Shown one piece after another: positions 31,054 to 40,247 of a stretch of DNA of 64,000 nt. The notes beneath the pieces are model-generated. The model was not told the DNA's origin. It did not search any database and saw only the letters and a program-made list of their open reading frames with translations. Positions within the stretch are counted from its first letter, which is position 1. Each line of letters opens with the position of its first letter. Made by a program: the position numbers and the translations under genes. Origin of the DNA: Sphingorhabdus sp. M41 (GTDB taxonomy: Bacteria; Pseudomonadota; Alphaproteobacteria; Sphingomonadales; Sphingomonadaceae); NCBI RefSeq assembly GCF_001586275.1, contig NZ_CP014545.1, forward strand, positions 372,001 to 436,000. Direction: 5' to 3'.

Positions 31054-31683
31054 TTATTCTTCGGCTGCGATCTCTTCGCCGGGTTTGGCGAAGACAAAAC
31101 GAGAGGCAAGGTCCAAATCATGGCCGGCGCGCAAGAAAGCCTGCAATTGCTTGCGGCACTTATCGTCTGCCTGCTGGGCTTCGGCATAGGGACCAATTCT
31201 TCGTTTGCGCGCAAATTTATCGGCGGCGGCCCATTTGTTCGACTCACTGGCCTCAAACGCCTCGCGCCCGTCCGCTTCGCTGATGCCCGCCTGGTACAGC
31301 GCATGCTCGACGCGGCGGGCTCCATAACCCCGGCGGGTGAGGGCCGAAGCTTTGTTCTGAGCGTATAAAGCGTCATCAATATAGCCCCGTTCCGCGAAAC
31401 GCTCGACCAGCTGGTCAACGGCAGGAGGGGCTGCATCATCCCATTCTCTCTCGCGAATTTTGCGGTGCAGATAATCCGCCAGTTTTTTCCGGCTCGTTGC
31501 ATATCGCTCGACATAGCGTATAGCCAGCCGATGCAAGCTCTCCTGATCTAACGTTTTAACGCTGTTTTTCAACGGTTTGACCTTCAACTGTGATGTCTGC
31601 CCTTTTTGTGCCACAGTCGGGTCGAAATTTAAACGCCAGAGGTAATCAATGACGGCGGTAAATGCGGTTAAAAGGGAGGTCAT
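31054..31683 (-). CDS. recX: RecX-family regulatory protein
   Basis: A 209-residue RecX-type protein, mostly helical with three-helix repeats: LAIRYVERYATSRKKLADYLHRKIRE, VERFAERGYIDDALYAQNKASALTRRGYGARRVEHALYQAGI and KFARKRRIGPY. RecX modulates RecA filaments. recA is not adjacent, which is common in alphaproteobacteria. The start at 31683 is uncertain because the first 40 residues are not conserved-looking and no strong ribosome site is present; a GTG further in (before AQKGQTSQL) is an alternative. Confidence 0.78.
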   Translation of the reverse strand: MTSLLTAFTAVIDYLWRLNFDPTVAQKGQTSQLKVKPLKNSVKTLDQESLHRLAIRYVERYATSRKKLADYLHRKIREREWDDAAPPAVDQLVERFAERGYIDDALYAQNKASALTRRGYGARRVEHALYQAGISEADGREAFEASESNKWAAADKFARKRRIGPYAEAQQADDKCRKQLQAFLRAGHDLDLASRFVFAKPGEEIAAEE

Positions 31684-31758
31684 TCAGACCACTTATCCCA
31701 TTACCGAACGAGAAAGATTGATTTTAGGAAGGCTGGACCTCCCGGAAATGGATATTGG

Positions 31759-33489
31759 ATGACCGAATTGACACCAACCCCGACTTTGGATGAACTCCCT
31801 CGTCGCTTCTCTGATTTTGATACATTGGGGAGTGCGCTGGACTATGCGTCCCAAGGACAAAAGGGTTTCAACTTTCATGACGCCCGGGCGTCGCTTGTCC
31901 GGGTTTATCCGTTCAGCGAATTGCGAGAAGATGCGCTGGCGTCGGCAAAAAGATTGATCGCGGCCGGTATAAAGCCCGGCGACCGTGTGGCGCTGATTGC
32001 AGATACGGAACCGCAGTTCTGCGCGCTATTTTTTGGTGCCGTCTATGCCGGAGCGCTGCCGGTTCCATTGCCATTGCCAACCTCTTTTGGCGGCAAGGAA
32101 AGCTATATTGACCAGATCGGCGTGCAGCTGGACAGCTGCGACCCTGCTTTGTTGCTCTTCCCCGACGAGATTGCGGAATTGGCGGGTGCGGCAGGCCGGT
32201 CCCGGTCCATTCCGATCTCCGGCTGGGACGCTTTTGCGCAGCAGGATGTTCCGGACGTGCCATTGCCCGCAGCCAGCAGCAGCGATATCGCCTATTTGCA
32301 ATATTCCAGTGGCTCGACCCGGTTCCCGCATGGTGTTGCCGTCACGCATAAGGCGTTGCTGCACAATCTGGGCTCTCATGCTCATGGCATGCTGATCAAC
32401 AGCACGGATCGCTGCATTTCCTGGCTGCCCTTCTATCATGATATGGGGCTGGTAGGCTGCTTCCTGTCAATGGTCGCCAATCAGGTCTCGACCGATTATC
32501 TCAAGACTGCGGACTTTGCCCGGCGACCTTTGTCATGGCTGGACCTGATCACCCGCAATCCGGGTACGTCCTGCAGCTTTTCGCCAACATTCGGCTATGA
32601 AATTTGCGCGCGTCGCATCGGCAGCCAGTCCAATGTCCAGGAGCGGTTCGATCTTTCGCGCTGGCGGCTGGCGGGCAATGGCGCGGACATGATCCGGCCC
32701 GACGTGATGCAGCGGTTTACCGATGCTTTCGCGCCTGCAGGATTTGATGCCAAGGCCTTCCTGCCGAGCTATGGTCTTGCCGAAGCAACGCTGGCCGTCA
32801 CATTGATGCCATCGGGCGAAGGCATGGAAGTGGAACTGGTGGAAGAGACCGAGCTTTCCGGCGAGAAAAAGAGTGATGGTAGTCGCCCGAAGCGTTTCCG
32901 CGCGATCGTCAATTGCGGCAAGCCCGTGCGTGATACCTTCCTGGAAATCCGTGAGGAAAATGGAGCGGTGCTGGCTGACAAAACCATCGGCAAGGTCTGG
33001 ATGAAGGGACCGGCGGTGATGGAAGGCTATTATCGCGATCAGGAGGCGACCGATGCCTGTCTGGTCGACGGCTGGCTCGATACCGGCGACATGGGCTATC
33101 TGTCGAACGGCTATCTTTACATCGTTGGCCGCGCCAAGGACATGATCATCATCAACGGCAAAAATCACTGGCCGCAGGATATCGAGTGGGCTGTCGAACA
33201 ATTGCCTGGCTTCAAGGCCGGAGACATAGCCGCTTTCGCGATCACCACACCGGGCGGGGAAGAAACACCCGCCGTACTCGTTCAATGTCGGACTTCGGAT
33301 GAGATCGAGCGTCTGCGCCTGTGGAACGAAATCAGGGAAAAGGTGAGGGCGATTACCGGCATGAATTGTGTGATCGAGCTGGTGCCCCCTCGTACCTTGC
33401 CGCGTACAAGTTCCGGCAAGCTGAGCCGCGCAAAGGCCCGGAACCTCTACCTTTCCGGTGATATTCAGCCATATGCCGTGGCCGCCTGA
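31759..33489 (+). CDS. Fatty-acyl-AMP ligase (FAAL/FadD32-like)
   Basis: A 576-residue adenylate-forming enzyme. YLQYSSGSTRFPHGVAVTH is the ATP-binding A3 motif, SYGLAEATLAVTL is A5, GWLDTGDMGYL is A7 and GRAKDMIIINGKNHWPQDIE is A8. LPRTSSGKLSRAKAR carries the C-terminal lysine. The FAAL-type wording (WLPFYHDMGLVGC) points to activation of fatty acids as acyl-AMP for transfer to a carrier protein rather than to CoA. No polyketide or peptide synthetase is nearby, so its product may feed lipid or secondary metabolism elsewhere. It stands alone. Confidence 0.88.
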   Translation: MTELTPTPTLDELPRRFSDFDTLGSALDYASQGQKGFNFHDARASLVRVYPFSELREDALASAKRLIAAGIKPGDRVALIADTEPQFCALFFGAVYAGALPVPLPLPTSFGGKESYIDQIGVQLDSCDPALLLFPDEIAELAGAAGRSRSIPISGWDAFAQQDVPDVPLPAASSSDIAYLQYSSGSTRFPHGVAVTHKALLHNLGSHAHGMLINSTDRCISWLPFYHDMGLVGCFLSMVANQVSTDYLKTADFARRPLSWLDLITRNPGTSCSFSPTFGYEICARRIGSQSNVQERFDLSRWRLAGNGADMIRPDVMQRFTDAFAPAGFDAKAFLPSYGLAEATLAVTLMPSGEGMEVELVEETELSGEKKSDGSRPKRFRAIVNCGKPVRDTFLEIREENGAVLADKTIGKVWMKGPAVMEGYYRDQEATDACLVDGWLDTGDMGYLSNGYLYIVGRAKDMIIINGKNHWPQDIEWAVEQLPGFKAGDIAAFAITTPGGEETPAVLVQCRTSDEIERLRLWNEIREKVRAITGMNCVIELVPPRTLPRTSSGKLSRAKARNLYLSGDIQPYAVAA

Positions 33490-33577
33490 ACCAGGTTATC
33501 TGATTCTAATCGGGCTTCGCAAAAAAATTTAAGCCGATCCTTACTTTTCGCTAAGAATTTCAGCGTAGGGACGACCG

Positions 33578-35947
33578 GTGTTAAAAACTATTGCTCAATC
33601 CGGTTTGCCGCGGGAAATTCCGCTTAGCGTTTTACTTGGCCTGTCCGACCCTGATGGCGTTGATTGGGGCCGTATTCGTGCGCTGCAGTTCAGTGGCAAT
33701 AATCAGCATGGTTTGCTGAAGATTGTGGCAGCGATCGTGTGTGGTCTGCTGATTGTCCAACTGGGTGTTGGCCATGTCAATATTCTGCTTCTCGGTCTGT
33801 GGCTCGCGGGTTTGTCAGCGTTATATATCTACGCCCATCTGCTGTATCGCAAGCAATCGGCTTGGCAGCGGAAAACAATCAATCGCTCGGACATGAGTTT
33901 ATTTTATCTCATTTCCCTGGTCGGTGGATCGCTGTGGGGCGCCGGTTTTCTGCTTTTTGCGTTCAGCACAGACCTGATGACGATGATACCGGTATGGGCG
34001 ATGATCATCTGCCTGATGGTGGGGTCTGCAATGCTGTTGTCAAATATGCCGCTGAGCAGCATTTTATTCATCTCGGCGGCCGGCGCCGCAACGATTATTG
34101 GCTGGCTTTATATCGGGAGCTACCATTTGGCTTTGGCCTCGCTGGCAATCGCGGTCTTGTTGATTTCCGGATGCCTGATGACCGGCCGGTCATTCATTGA
34201 CAGGAGAGTCGCAGAAGCCAGCCTCAGCGAGAAAAGTGAAGTGGTCAGCCTGTTGCTCAAGGAATTTGAGGATACGGGCGCGGACTGGCTGTGGCAGACT
34301 GATACGTCGCGCCGCATAACGCATGTTTCACCGCGGTTTGCCCACGCCATCGGGCAGCCACCGGAGGAGATCGAGGGCAAGCCGTTCCTGCAACTGGTCG
34401 CGGGTGAAGCCTGGGATAGTGGAAAATTCTCGACCGCTTTGCACGAACTGGCGGACAAGCTGAAACGCCGTGATAGTTTCAGCAACATGCTGGTACCGGT
34501 CCAGATCAATGGGGAAAATCGCTGGTGGGAATTGTCCGCTTCGCCGAAACTCGACGATAGTGGCGCCTTTCATGGGTTCCGCGGTGTCGGGTCGGACATT
34601 ACTGAGCAGCGTGAATCGGCTGACAAAATCTCGCATATGGCCAGATTCGATACGCTGACCCGCTTGCCCAATCGCCTGCAGCTGACCGATGCGGTCATAA
34701 AAGCGATGCAGGCGGCTGAAAAATGGAACGGCCGTTGCGGCTTCATGATGATCGATCTCGATCGCTTCAAGGCGGTGAACGATACGCTGGGCCATCCGGT
34801 GGGCGACCGGTTGCTGGCACGCGTGTCCGATCGCCTTCGCTCGATCATGACCGACAACGAGCTGTGCGGTCGTCTAGGTGGCGATGAATTTGCCATCGTG
34901 ATCAAGGAGGCCAGCGACACGCAATATATGGAATTGCTGGCCAAAAAGATCATCGACACTCTGTCCCGGCCTTATGAAGTCGACCAGCATACACTTTACA
35001 TCGGCGCCAGTGTTGGCACTGCGATCGGTCCCCGTGACGGACGTACGGTCGAAATGCTGATGCGCAGTGCCGATCTCGCGCTCTATCGTTCGAAGGACCA
35101 GGGCGGCGGCGCATTCACCCATTATGAGCCGCAACTCCACGTCCAGGCGGAAGAGCGCCGGGTAATGGAAATTGCCCTGCGCAAGGCGCTGGAGAATGAC
35201 GAGCTGTCGCTGAACTATCAACCCGTGGTCAGTGCTGATTCGGGTGGGGTCGTCGGGTTCGAAGCGCTGCTGCGCTGGACCAGCCCGGAATTTGGTATTG
35301 TATCGCCGGCCAAATTCGTGCCGATAGCGGAAGATGCGCGCCTGATCGTCTCGATTGGTGAATGGGTCATGCGGACCGCGTGCAAGGAAGCCATGGCGTG
35401 GCCATCCACGGTCAAGGTTGCGGTCAATGTTTCAGCCGACCAGCTGACCGAAGTGAATTTCCTCTCGATGGTCGTGTCTGCACTCGAGGACAGCGGACTT
35501 CCTCCGAACCGTCTCGAGATAGAAGTAACCGAAAGCATTTTCATGCACGAGGGCAATGGTGCTGCAGAAGTGCTGGATCAAATCATTGCTCTGGGCATCA
35601 ACCTGTCGCTTGATGATTTTGGTACCGGCTATTCCTCGCTCGGCTATCTGCGCAAAACGAGATTCACGACGATCAAGGTGGATCGCAGCTTTGTTCAGGG
35701 TGCTGCCAAAAACGCACCCGAGAGCCTCGCCATCATTCGCGCGGTGGTTGCTATGGCAGACGCCCTGGGCATGTCGACGACCGCCGAGGGTGCGGAGACG
35801 GAAGAAGAAGTAAACATGATCAAAAAGCTCGGCTGTCGCAAAATCCAGGGCTATTATTTCGGTCGTCCGATGGTCGCCGATGATGCCAAGAATCTGTTCG
35901 GCATATTTGAGCCCGGGCAATTGGCATATGGTCAAAAGTCCGCCTGA
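33578..35947 (+). CDS. Membrane GGDEF-EAL protein with PAS domain
   Basis: A 789-residue c-di-GMP enzyme. The N-terminal 220 residues contain about five membrane helices. A PAS domain follows (residues about 235-345, ADWLWQTDTSRRITHVSPRFA to FRGVGSDITEQ). The GGDEF domain has an intact RLGGDEFA at about residue 433, and the EAL domain an intact FEALLRW near 561 with DDFGTGYSSLGYL. Both synthesis and hydrolysis are therefore possible. The start is a GTG at 33578. A PilZ receptor gene lies 11 kb upstream. Confidence 0.93.
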   Translation: MLKTIAQSGLPREIPLSVLLGLSDPDGVDWGRIRALQFSGNNQHGLLKIVAAIVCGLLIVQLGVGHVNILLLGLWLAGLSALYIYAHLLYRKQSAWQRKTINRSDMSLFYLISLVGGSLWGAGFLLFAFSTDLMTMIPVWAMIICLMVGSAMLLSNMPLSSILFISAAGAATIIGWLYIGSYHLALASLAIAVLLISGCLMTGRSFIDRRVAEASLSEKSEVVSLLLKEFEDTGADWLWQTDTSRRITHVSPRFAHAIGQPPEEIEGKPFLQLVAGEAWDSGKFSTALHELADKLKRRDSFSNMLVPVQINGENRWWELSASPKLDDSGAFHGFRGVGSDITEQRESADKISHMARFDTLTRLPNRLQLTDAVIKAMQAAEKWNGRCGFMMIDLDRFKAVNDTLGHPVGDRLLARVSDRLRSIMTDNELCGRLGGDEFAIVIKEASDTQYMELLAKKIIDTLSRPYEVDQHTLYIGASVGTAIGPRDGRTVEMLMRSADLALYRSKDQGGGAFTHYEPQLHVQAEERRVMEIALRKALENDELSLNYQPVVSADSGGVVGFEALLRWTSPEFGIVSPAKFVPIAEDARLIVSIGEWVMRTACKEAMAWPSTVKVAVNVSADQLTEVNFLSMVVSALEDSGLPPNRLEIEVTESIFMHEGNGAAEVLDQIIALGINLSLDDFGTGYSSLGYLRKTRFTTIKVDRSFVQGAAKNAPESLAIIRAVVAMADALGMSTTAEGAETEEEVNMIKKLGCRKIQGYYFGRPMVADDAKNLFGIFEPGQLAYGQKSA

Positions 35948-35962
35948 GCGGGCGTTCCGAAT

Positions 35963-36694
35963 CTAGTTTTTTGCCAGTCGTTTTTCAATGCCGCGCCAGA
36001 TTCGGGCATAGGCCTGGGCGGCGGGGCTGCGCGGTGCGAAACTGCCGACCGGTTTCTGCAATTTGGTCATATGTTCAACGGCGCTCGACATCGGGATGAC
36101 CGGCCATTTCGGTTTCCGAAGCAAGCCCTGATTGTGGATGGAGCGCCGTCGATCAACCATTGTATATACCGGCAGCAAGGGCGCATGTTTTTTGCCGCTG
36201 CTGTTCAGGAATATCTGGACATCGGTGAGCGCGCGTTCCGAGAGCGGGGACGGGATTGTCGGTACAATCACGATATCGGCGTTGCGCAAGATCTGTTCGC
36301 TCGTTTCCGTCAGACCCGGCGGGCAATCGAGGATGATCCGGTCATAATCCTTGCCCATTTGCTTGAGCAATTTTCCGAGATGCCGCTTCTTGTTGATCTG
36401 GAAGAACAGCCGGTCGAGCCCACGTAGCGACACATCCGCAGCCAGCAGGTCGAGATTGGCTATTTCCGTATGCTTGATCAATTTATCCGGTTTGACATTG
36501 CCGGCGACCATTGCGCGCGCGAGGTCCTTTTTCATCTGGTCGCCCTTGAGAATGAACGAAGCCGCTCCTTGCGGATCAAGGTCCCAGAGCAAGGTCCGGC
36601 GCGAGCTGTTCACAGCGCTGTTCCAGGCGAGATTCACAGCCGTGCAGCTTTTGCCAACGCCGCCCTTCATGCTGTAGACTGCGATTACCGCCAT
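35963..36694 (-). CDS. ParA-family ATPase (MinD/ParA-like)
   Basis: A 243-residue deviant Walker ATPase. KGGVGKS at residues about 10-16 carries the signature lysine; LLWDLDPQGAAS and IILDCPPGLTETSEQ are the other nucleotide motifs. No parB or parS lies nearby, so it is not a plasmid partition pair; it may position a protein complex. It ends 15 bases from the convergent GGDEF-EAL gene. The arsC-like gene lies upstream on the same strand with 47 bases between the genes. Confidence 0.85.
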   Translation of the reverse strand: MAVIAVYSMKGGVGKSCTAVNLAWNSAVNSSRRTLLWDLDPQGAASFILKGDQMKKDLARAMVAGNVKPDKLIKHTEIANLDLLAADVSLRGLDRLFFQINKKRHLGKLLKQMGKDYDRIILDCPPGLTETSEQILRNADIVIVPTIPSPLSERALTDVQIFLNSSGKKHAPLLPVYTMVDRRRSIHNQGLLRKPKWPVIPMSSAVEHMTKLQKPVGSFAPRSPAAQAYARIWRGIEKRLAKN

Positions 36695-36741
36695 TATCTT
36701 TCCCGCGTCGTTTCATTCCAATCCGCTGGAACAATTTCGTG

Positions 36742-37092
36742 CTAGAGCAGCTCTTGCACGATTTCCTGCGGTCGACACAGTCTGACCCCCTTGTCGGTCT
36801 CGACCAGCGGCCGGTTGATCAAGATTGGCTCTTGAGCCATGGCATCCAGAATCTGATCGGCCGTCGCGTCGTCCTTCGTCAACCCCAGCTCCTCAGCCGG
36901 CGAACCGCGCACTCTTAAGCCTTCCTGGGGGGTCATTCCAGCATCGCGGTAAAGTTGTTCCAGCTTGGCACGACTGGGCGGATTTTTCAGATATTCGACT
37001 ACGGTCAGATCAACTCCGGGCGCTTCTTCCAATATCGCCAATGTCTTGCGTGATGTGCCGCATTTCGGATTGTGCCAGATTGTTGCCTTCAT
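36742..37092 (-). CDS. arsC: ArsC-family arsenate reductase (glutaredoxin-linked type)
   Basis: A 116-residue ArsC/Spx-fold protein. The catalytic cysteine is in HNPKCGTSRKTL near the N-terminus; RVRGSPAEELGL and ILINRPLVETDKGVRLCRP supply the basic residues that bind the oxyanion. The ATG at 37092 has GGGAGAG upstream. It is not part of an ars operon here (no arsB, arsH or arsR), so it may be a housekeeping ArsC-like protein, which is frequent in alphaproteobacteria. Confidence 0.85.
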   Translation of the reverse strand: MKATIWHNPKCGTSRKTLAILEEAPGVDLTVVEYLKNPPSRAKLEQLYRDAGMTPQEGLRVRGSPAEELGLTKDDATADQILDAMAQEPILINRPLVETDKGVRLCRPQEIVQELL

Positions 37093-37181
37093 GATTCTCT
37101 CCCGATTCTTCAATAGAGTCTCATAAACACGAATTGGCCGAAGGGTTCAAAGAAAACCCAACCGCTCCGAGCTTGTGTGTT

Positions 37182-37202
37182 GCATATGAAAACCATTCGC
37201 AT
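37182..37202. promoter_or_regulatory. Candidate Fur box upstream of siderophore receptor
   Basis: GCATATGAAAACCATTCGCAT (read on plus) is an imperfect dyad; its complement ATGCGAATGGTTTTCATATGC resembles Fur boxes of the GCGAATGATTTTCATTTGC kind. It lies 48 bases before the GTG start of the TonB-dependent receptor, where iron repression is expected. Confidence 0.45.
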
Positions 37203-37249
37203 TAGCAGCGCGGTTGTTCAATCCAGTTTTCATATCAGGTAGATTCTCT

Positions 37250-39460
37250 GTGAATATTGTTCCGCGCCGTTCTTTGCGCTTCTGCGTTTCTGTCAGCCTC
37301 GCCGCGATTGCAGCGAATCCAGTCCCCGTCGATGCTGCAGAGGCGTTGGAAGACGGCTTTGCAGATGATCAGGAGATTATCGTCACCGGTGAAAAGGAAG
37401 GCTATGTTGCGATCAGCAGCGCGGGCTTGAAAACCGACACGCCGCTGATCGATACACCGCAGACCGTCTCGGTCGTTACTCGCGAGCAGCTTGACGACCA
37501 AGCACTTCAGGATATTGGCGACATTCTCCGCTACACGCCGGGTGCATCGATCGGGCAGGGTGAAGGCAATCGCGACCAGATCACCATCAGGGGACAGAAT
37601 AGCACCGCGGATTTCTTCGTCGATGGCATTCGCGACGACGTCCAATATTTCCGGCCGCTCTACAATATCGAGCGAGTCGAGATTCACAAAGGTCCCAATG
37701 CGATGATCTTTGGCCGCGGCGGCGGTGGCGGGATCATCAACCGGGTGGTCAAATCACCGATTGCCGATCGCCAGTTTGGCGAAGCAACCGCAAGTGTCGA
37801 CAGCTTCGGCGCATTTTATCTTTCGGGTGACCTCAATCTGCCGGTGGGTGAATCAGCTGCTTTCCGCCTCAACGGTCTGTATGAGGAATTCAACAACCAT
37901 CGTGATTTTTACGATGGTCGCCGGTTCGCCATCAATCCGACCTTCGGCGCCGAATTGGGCGACAAGAGCCGGGTTATGCTATCCTACGAATATGTCGACG
38001 ATGACCGCGCAGTAGACCGTGGCAATCCGGCGGAACTGCGCGCTCTGGGCGATGACTGCTCGTTTGCCGACCCTTGCGGCCCGCTGACCGGCTATCACGA
38101 TACATTATTCGGGCAGCCCGGCACCAATCGCACGACGCTGCAGGCGCATGTCGTCAAGCTGCGCGTGGAACATGATTTCAGCGATGATCTGCGTTTCAGC
38201 ACGACCACGCAATATGGTGATTATGACAAGCTCTATCGCAACGTCTATCCGGTCGATGCGCGCAGCAACGACATCCGGCTGACGCCGGCCGCCAATTCCG
38301 TCACCCTCGACGGTTATGTCGACACGACCGACCGCGAGAATTTCATCACCCAGGGCAATCTGTTGTGGACGGGCGACACCGGGGCTTTTGACCACAGCCT
38401 GCTACTCGGTTATGAATATGGCGAGCAGAAATCCGCCAACGCCCGGCGGGATATATTATTTGATAATAACGGAGATGGATTGCTGGACTCAAGTGTTTCG
38501 ATTCCGAATTTACCAAATGATGATGACCAAACCACTGTCTCACTGACAGATCCGATTGTGACGCCTATATTCGGCTTCCCCGCCTTCAGCCGCAGCACTG
38601 TTTCCGACCTGAAGTTCCTGTCGCTTTATGTGCAGGACCAGATCAGCATCGGCGATCATTTCGAGATTATCGGCGGTGTACGTTTTGACCGGTTCGATCT
38701 GGATGTGAACGATATCCAGAGCAGCCTGCTGCTCAGCCGGACCGACGAGAAATTCTCGCCGCGTTTTGGCGCGATATACAAACCGCAGGAGAATATCTCG
38801 ATCTATGCGAGCTATGCGAAGAGCTTTCTGCCACGTTCGGGCGACCAGTTTCTGACGCTCACTCCGAACAATGCCAATCTGGCGCCGGAAACTTTCGAAA
38901 ATCACGAGGTCGGGGTAAAATGGGATTTGACACAGGCGCTCAGCCTGACCGCTGCCCTGTTCCGTCTCGACCGCGACGATCAGTCGATCCTGCTCGATAA
39001 TCAGGGCAACACCACCCTGTCCGGTTCCAGGACCGAAGGCGTCGAGTTCCAGCTCGTCGGCAAGCTGACCGAGCAATTGCAGATCAACGCAGGCTATAGC
39101 TATCTCGACGGCCAGCAGCGCAACGCAACTACCGTAGGCGGTCAGGAATTGCGCCTGTTCCAGGTGCCGGAACATATGGTCTCGTTGTGGACAAAATATG
39201 ATTTCACCCCCCAATTTGCTGCCGGTGTCGGGGTGACCCATCAATCAAGCCAGTTCGCCACCAACGACAATACGGTCCGCATCCCGGCATTCACCCGGGT
39301 CGATGCTGCGCTCTATTATGATGTCAGCGAGCAGGTGCAATTGCAGCTCAACGTCGAAAATCTGTTCGACGAGACTTATTATCCGTCGGTCCATAATAAT
39401 GACAATATTTCAACCGGCGAACCGCTGAATGCGCGGCTGACCGTGAAATTTGGTTTTTAG
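37250..39460 (+). CDS. TonB-dependent siderophore receptor
   Basis: An outer-membrane receptor of about 736 residues. The N-terminus is a signal peptide (VNIVPRRSLRFCVSVSLAAI, cleavage near AEA). The TonB box-like segment is EIIVTGEKEG. The plug domain has DTPQTVSVVTREQL and FVDGIRDDVQYFRPLYNIERVEIHKGPNAMIFGRGGGGGIINRV, the phrase typical of catecholate receptors such as Fiu. It ends in a beta-barrel closing with an aromatic residue (TVKFGF). I prefer the GTG at 37250 over a TTG 12 codons upstream. A candidate Fur box precedes it. Confidence 0.92.
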   Translation: MNIVPRRSLRFCVSVSLAAIAANPVPVDAAEALEDGFADDQEIIVTGEKEGYVAISSAGLKTDTPLIDTPQTVSVVTREQLDDQALQDIGDILRYTPGASIGQGEGNRDQITIRGQNSTADFFVDGIRDDVQYFRPLYNIERVEIHKGPNAMIFGRGGGGGIINRVVKSPIADRQFGEATASVDSFGAFYLSGDLNLPVGESAAFRLNGLYEEFNNHRDFYDGRRFAINPTFGAELGDKSRVMLSYEYVDDDRAVDRGNPAELRALGDDCSFADPCGPLTGYHDTLFGQPGTNRTTLQAHVVKLRVEHDFSDDLRFSTTTQYGDYDKLYRNVYPVDARSNDIRLTPAANSVTLDGYVDTTDRENFITQGNLLWTGDTGAFDHSLLLGYEYGEQKSANARRDILFDNNGDGLLDSSVSIPNLPNDDDQTTVSLTDPIVTPIFGFPAFSRSTVSDLKFLSLYVQDQISIGDHFEIIGGVRFDRFDLDVNDIQSSLLLSRTDEKFSPRFGAIYKPQENISIYASYAKSFLPRSGDQFLTLTPNNANLAPETFENHEVGVKWDLTQALSLTAALFRLDRDDQSILLDNQGNTTLSGSRTEGVEFQLVGKLTEQLQINAGYSYLDGQQRNATTVGGQELRLFQVPEHMVSLWTKYDFTPQFAAGVGVTHQSSQFATNDNTVRIPAFTRVDAALYYDVSEQVQLQLNVENLFDETYYPSVHNNDNISTGEPLNARLTVKFGF

Positions 39461-39478
39461 ACATTACGAGGAACTTGT

Positions 39479-39498
39479 GCCCCGGCGAAGGCCGGGGC
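39479..39498. repeat. GC-rich hairpin repeat after the receptor gene
   Basis: GCCCCGGC-GAAG-GCCGGGGC forms an 8-bp stem with a four-base loop, 18 bases after the receptor stop. The CCCCGGCGAAGGCCGGGG wording is a dispersed extragenic element in many sphingomonads as I know them; only one copy is seen here. Confidence 0.55.
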
Positions 39499-39557
39499 CC
39501 ATCTCGGCACGGTACGGCAAACTGACAAGAATTCACGATATCGACCGCTCGGCTTGA

Positions 39558-39578
39558 GAAGGCTCCGCCGGAGCCTTC
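39558..39578. terminator. Hairpin between convergent receptor and 2Fe-2S genes
   Basis: GAAGGCTCC-GCC-GGAGCCTTC is a perfect 9-bp stem with a three-base loop. There is no U-run, so termination efficiency is doubtful, but its place between two convergent genes fits a shared terminator. Confidence 0.4.
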
Positions 39579-39607
39579 GTCGCCTGCGCCCTTCGCGGGT
39601 GAACAAC

Positions 39608-40147
39608 TCATTTTTGGGGCGTCAGCGCCGGCACCGCCTTGGCGGCGTCTTCCGGATCAATCCCCGGTGGCGGGGCGGCGCTGAGTACCGCTTCGCCGCG
39701 GGCCACGCGCCCGGCGCGCTGGATTGCTTCGCGGATGCGCGGATAGGTGCCGCAGCGGCAGATATTGGTGATTGCCTCGTCGATCGCGGCTTTCGACGGA
39801 TTGGAATTTTTCTTCAGCAGAACCGCTGCTGCCATTATCATGCCTGACTGGCAGAAACCGCATTGCGGCACATTTTCCGCTGCCCAGGCCTGCTGCACCG
39901 GATGGCTGCGATCGCGCGACAGCGCTTCGATCGTGGTAACAAAACGGCCTTCGAGCTCGCCAATGGTGACTAGACAGGAGCGGATGGCCTCGCCGTCGAC
40001 CTCAACCATACACGCCCCGCAATCACCGGTGCCGCAGCCATATTTCGTGCCAGTCAGATTGGACGCATCGCGCAGCGCCCAGAGAAGCGGCGTATCCGGG
40101 TCCATCCGGTACCAGACCGGCCGGTCATTGACGGTAAATTTGGTCAT
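39608..40147 (-). CDS. Aldehyde/isoquinoline dehydrogenase small subunit (two 2Fe-2S clusters), orphan
   Basis: A 179-residue xanthine-oxidase-family small subunit, IorA-like. The plant-type cluster cysteines are in YGCGTGDCGACMVEVDG with a fourth in RSCLVTI; the second cluster uses PQCGFCQSGMIM and NICRCGTY. It passes electrons from a molybdopterin large subunit to an acceptor. No large subunit is encoded beside it on either side, which is unusual because these subunits normally form one operon. The C-terminal tail is longer than usual. Confidence 0.88.
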   Translation of the reverse strand: MTKFTVNDRPVWYRMDPDTPLLWALRDASNLTGTKYGCGTGDCGACMVEVDGEAIRSCLVTIGELEGRFVTTIEALSRDRSHPVQQAWAAENVPQCGFCQSGMIMAAAVLLKKNSNPSKAAIDEAITNICRCGTYPRIREAIQRAGRVARGEAVLSAAPPPGIDPEDAAKAVPALTPQK

Positions 40148-40158
40148 AGGACTCTGCT

Positions 40159-40236
40159 CGTCATCCTGAACTTGTTTCAGGATCTCCTGACACTGACTTA
40201 TGCAATAAGAGATGCTGAAACAAGTTCAGCATGACG
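40159..40236. repeat. Dispersed inverted repeat, copy 2 (family A)
   Basis: The arms CTGAACTTGTTTCAG and CTGAAACAAGTTCAG with flanking CGTCAT and ATGACG are identical to copy 1 at 14909-14987; the loop differs. It fills the gap between the orphan 2Fe-2S subunit gene and the aldolase gene. Confidence 0.85.
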
Positions 40237-40247
40237 AAACCAGACTT

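Noticed and set aside
35963-36694. Plasmid-type ParAB partition locus
   Set aside because: Only the ParA-like gene is present; there is no ParB and no repeated parS-like site nearby.
36742-37092. Arsenic resistance operon
   Set aside because: The ArsC-like gene stands without arsB/acr3, arsR or arsH; neighbours are unrelated.
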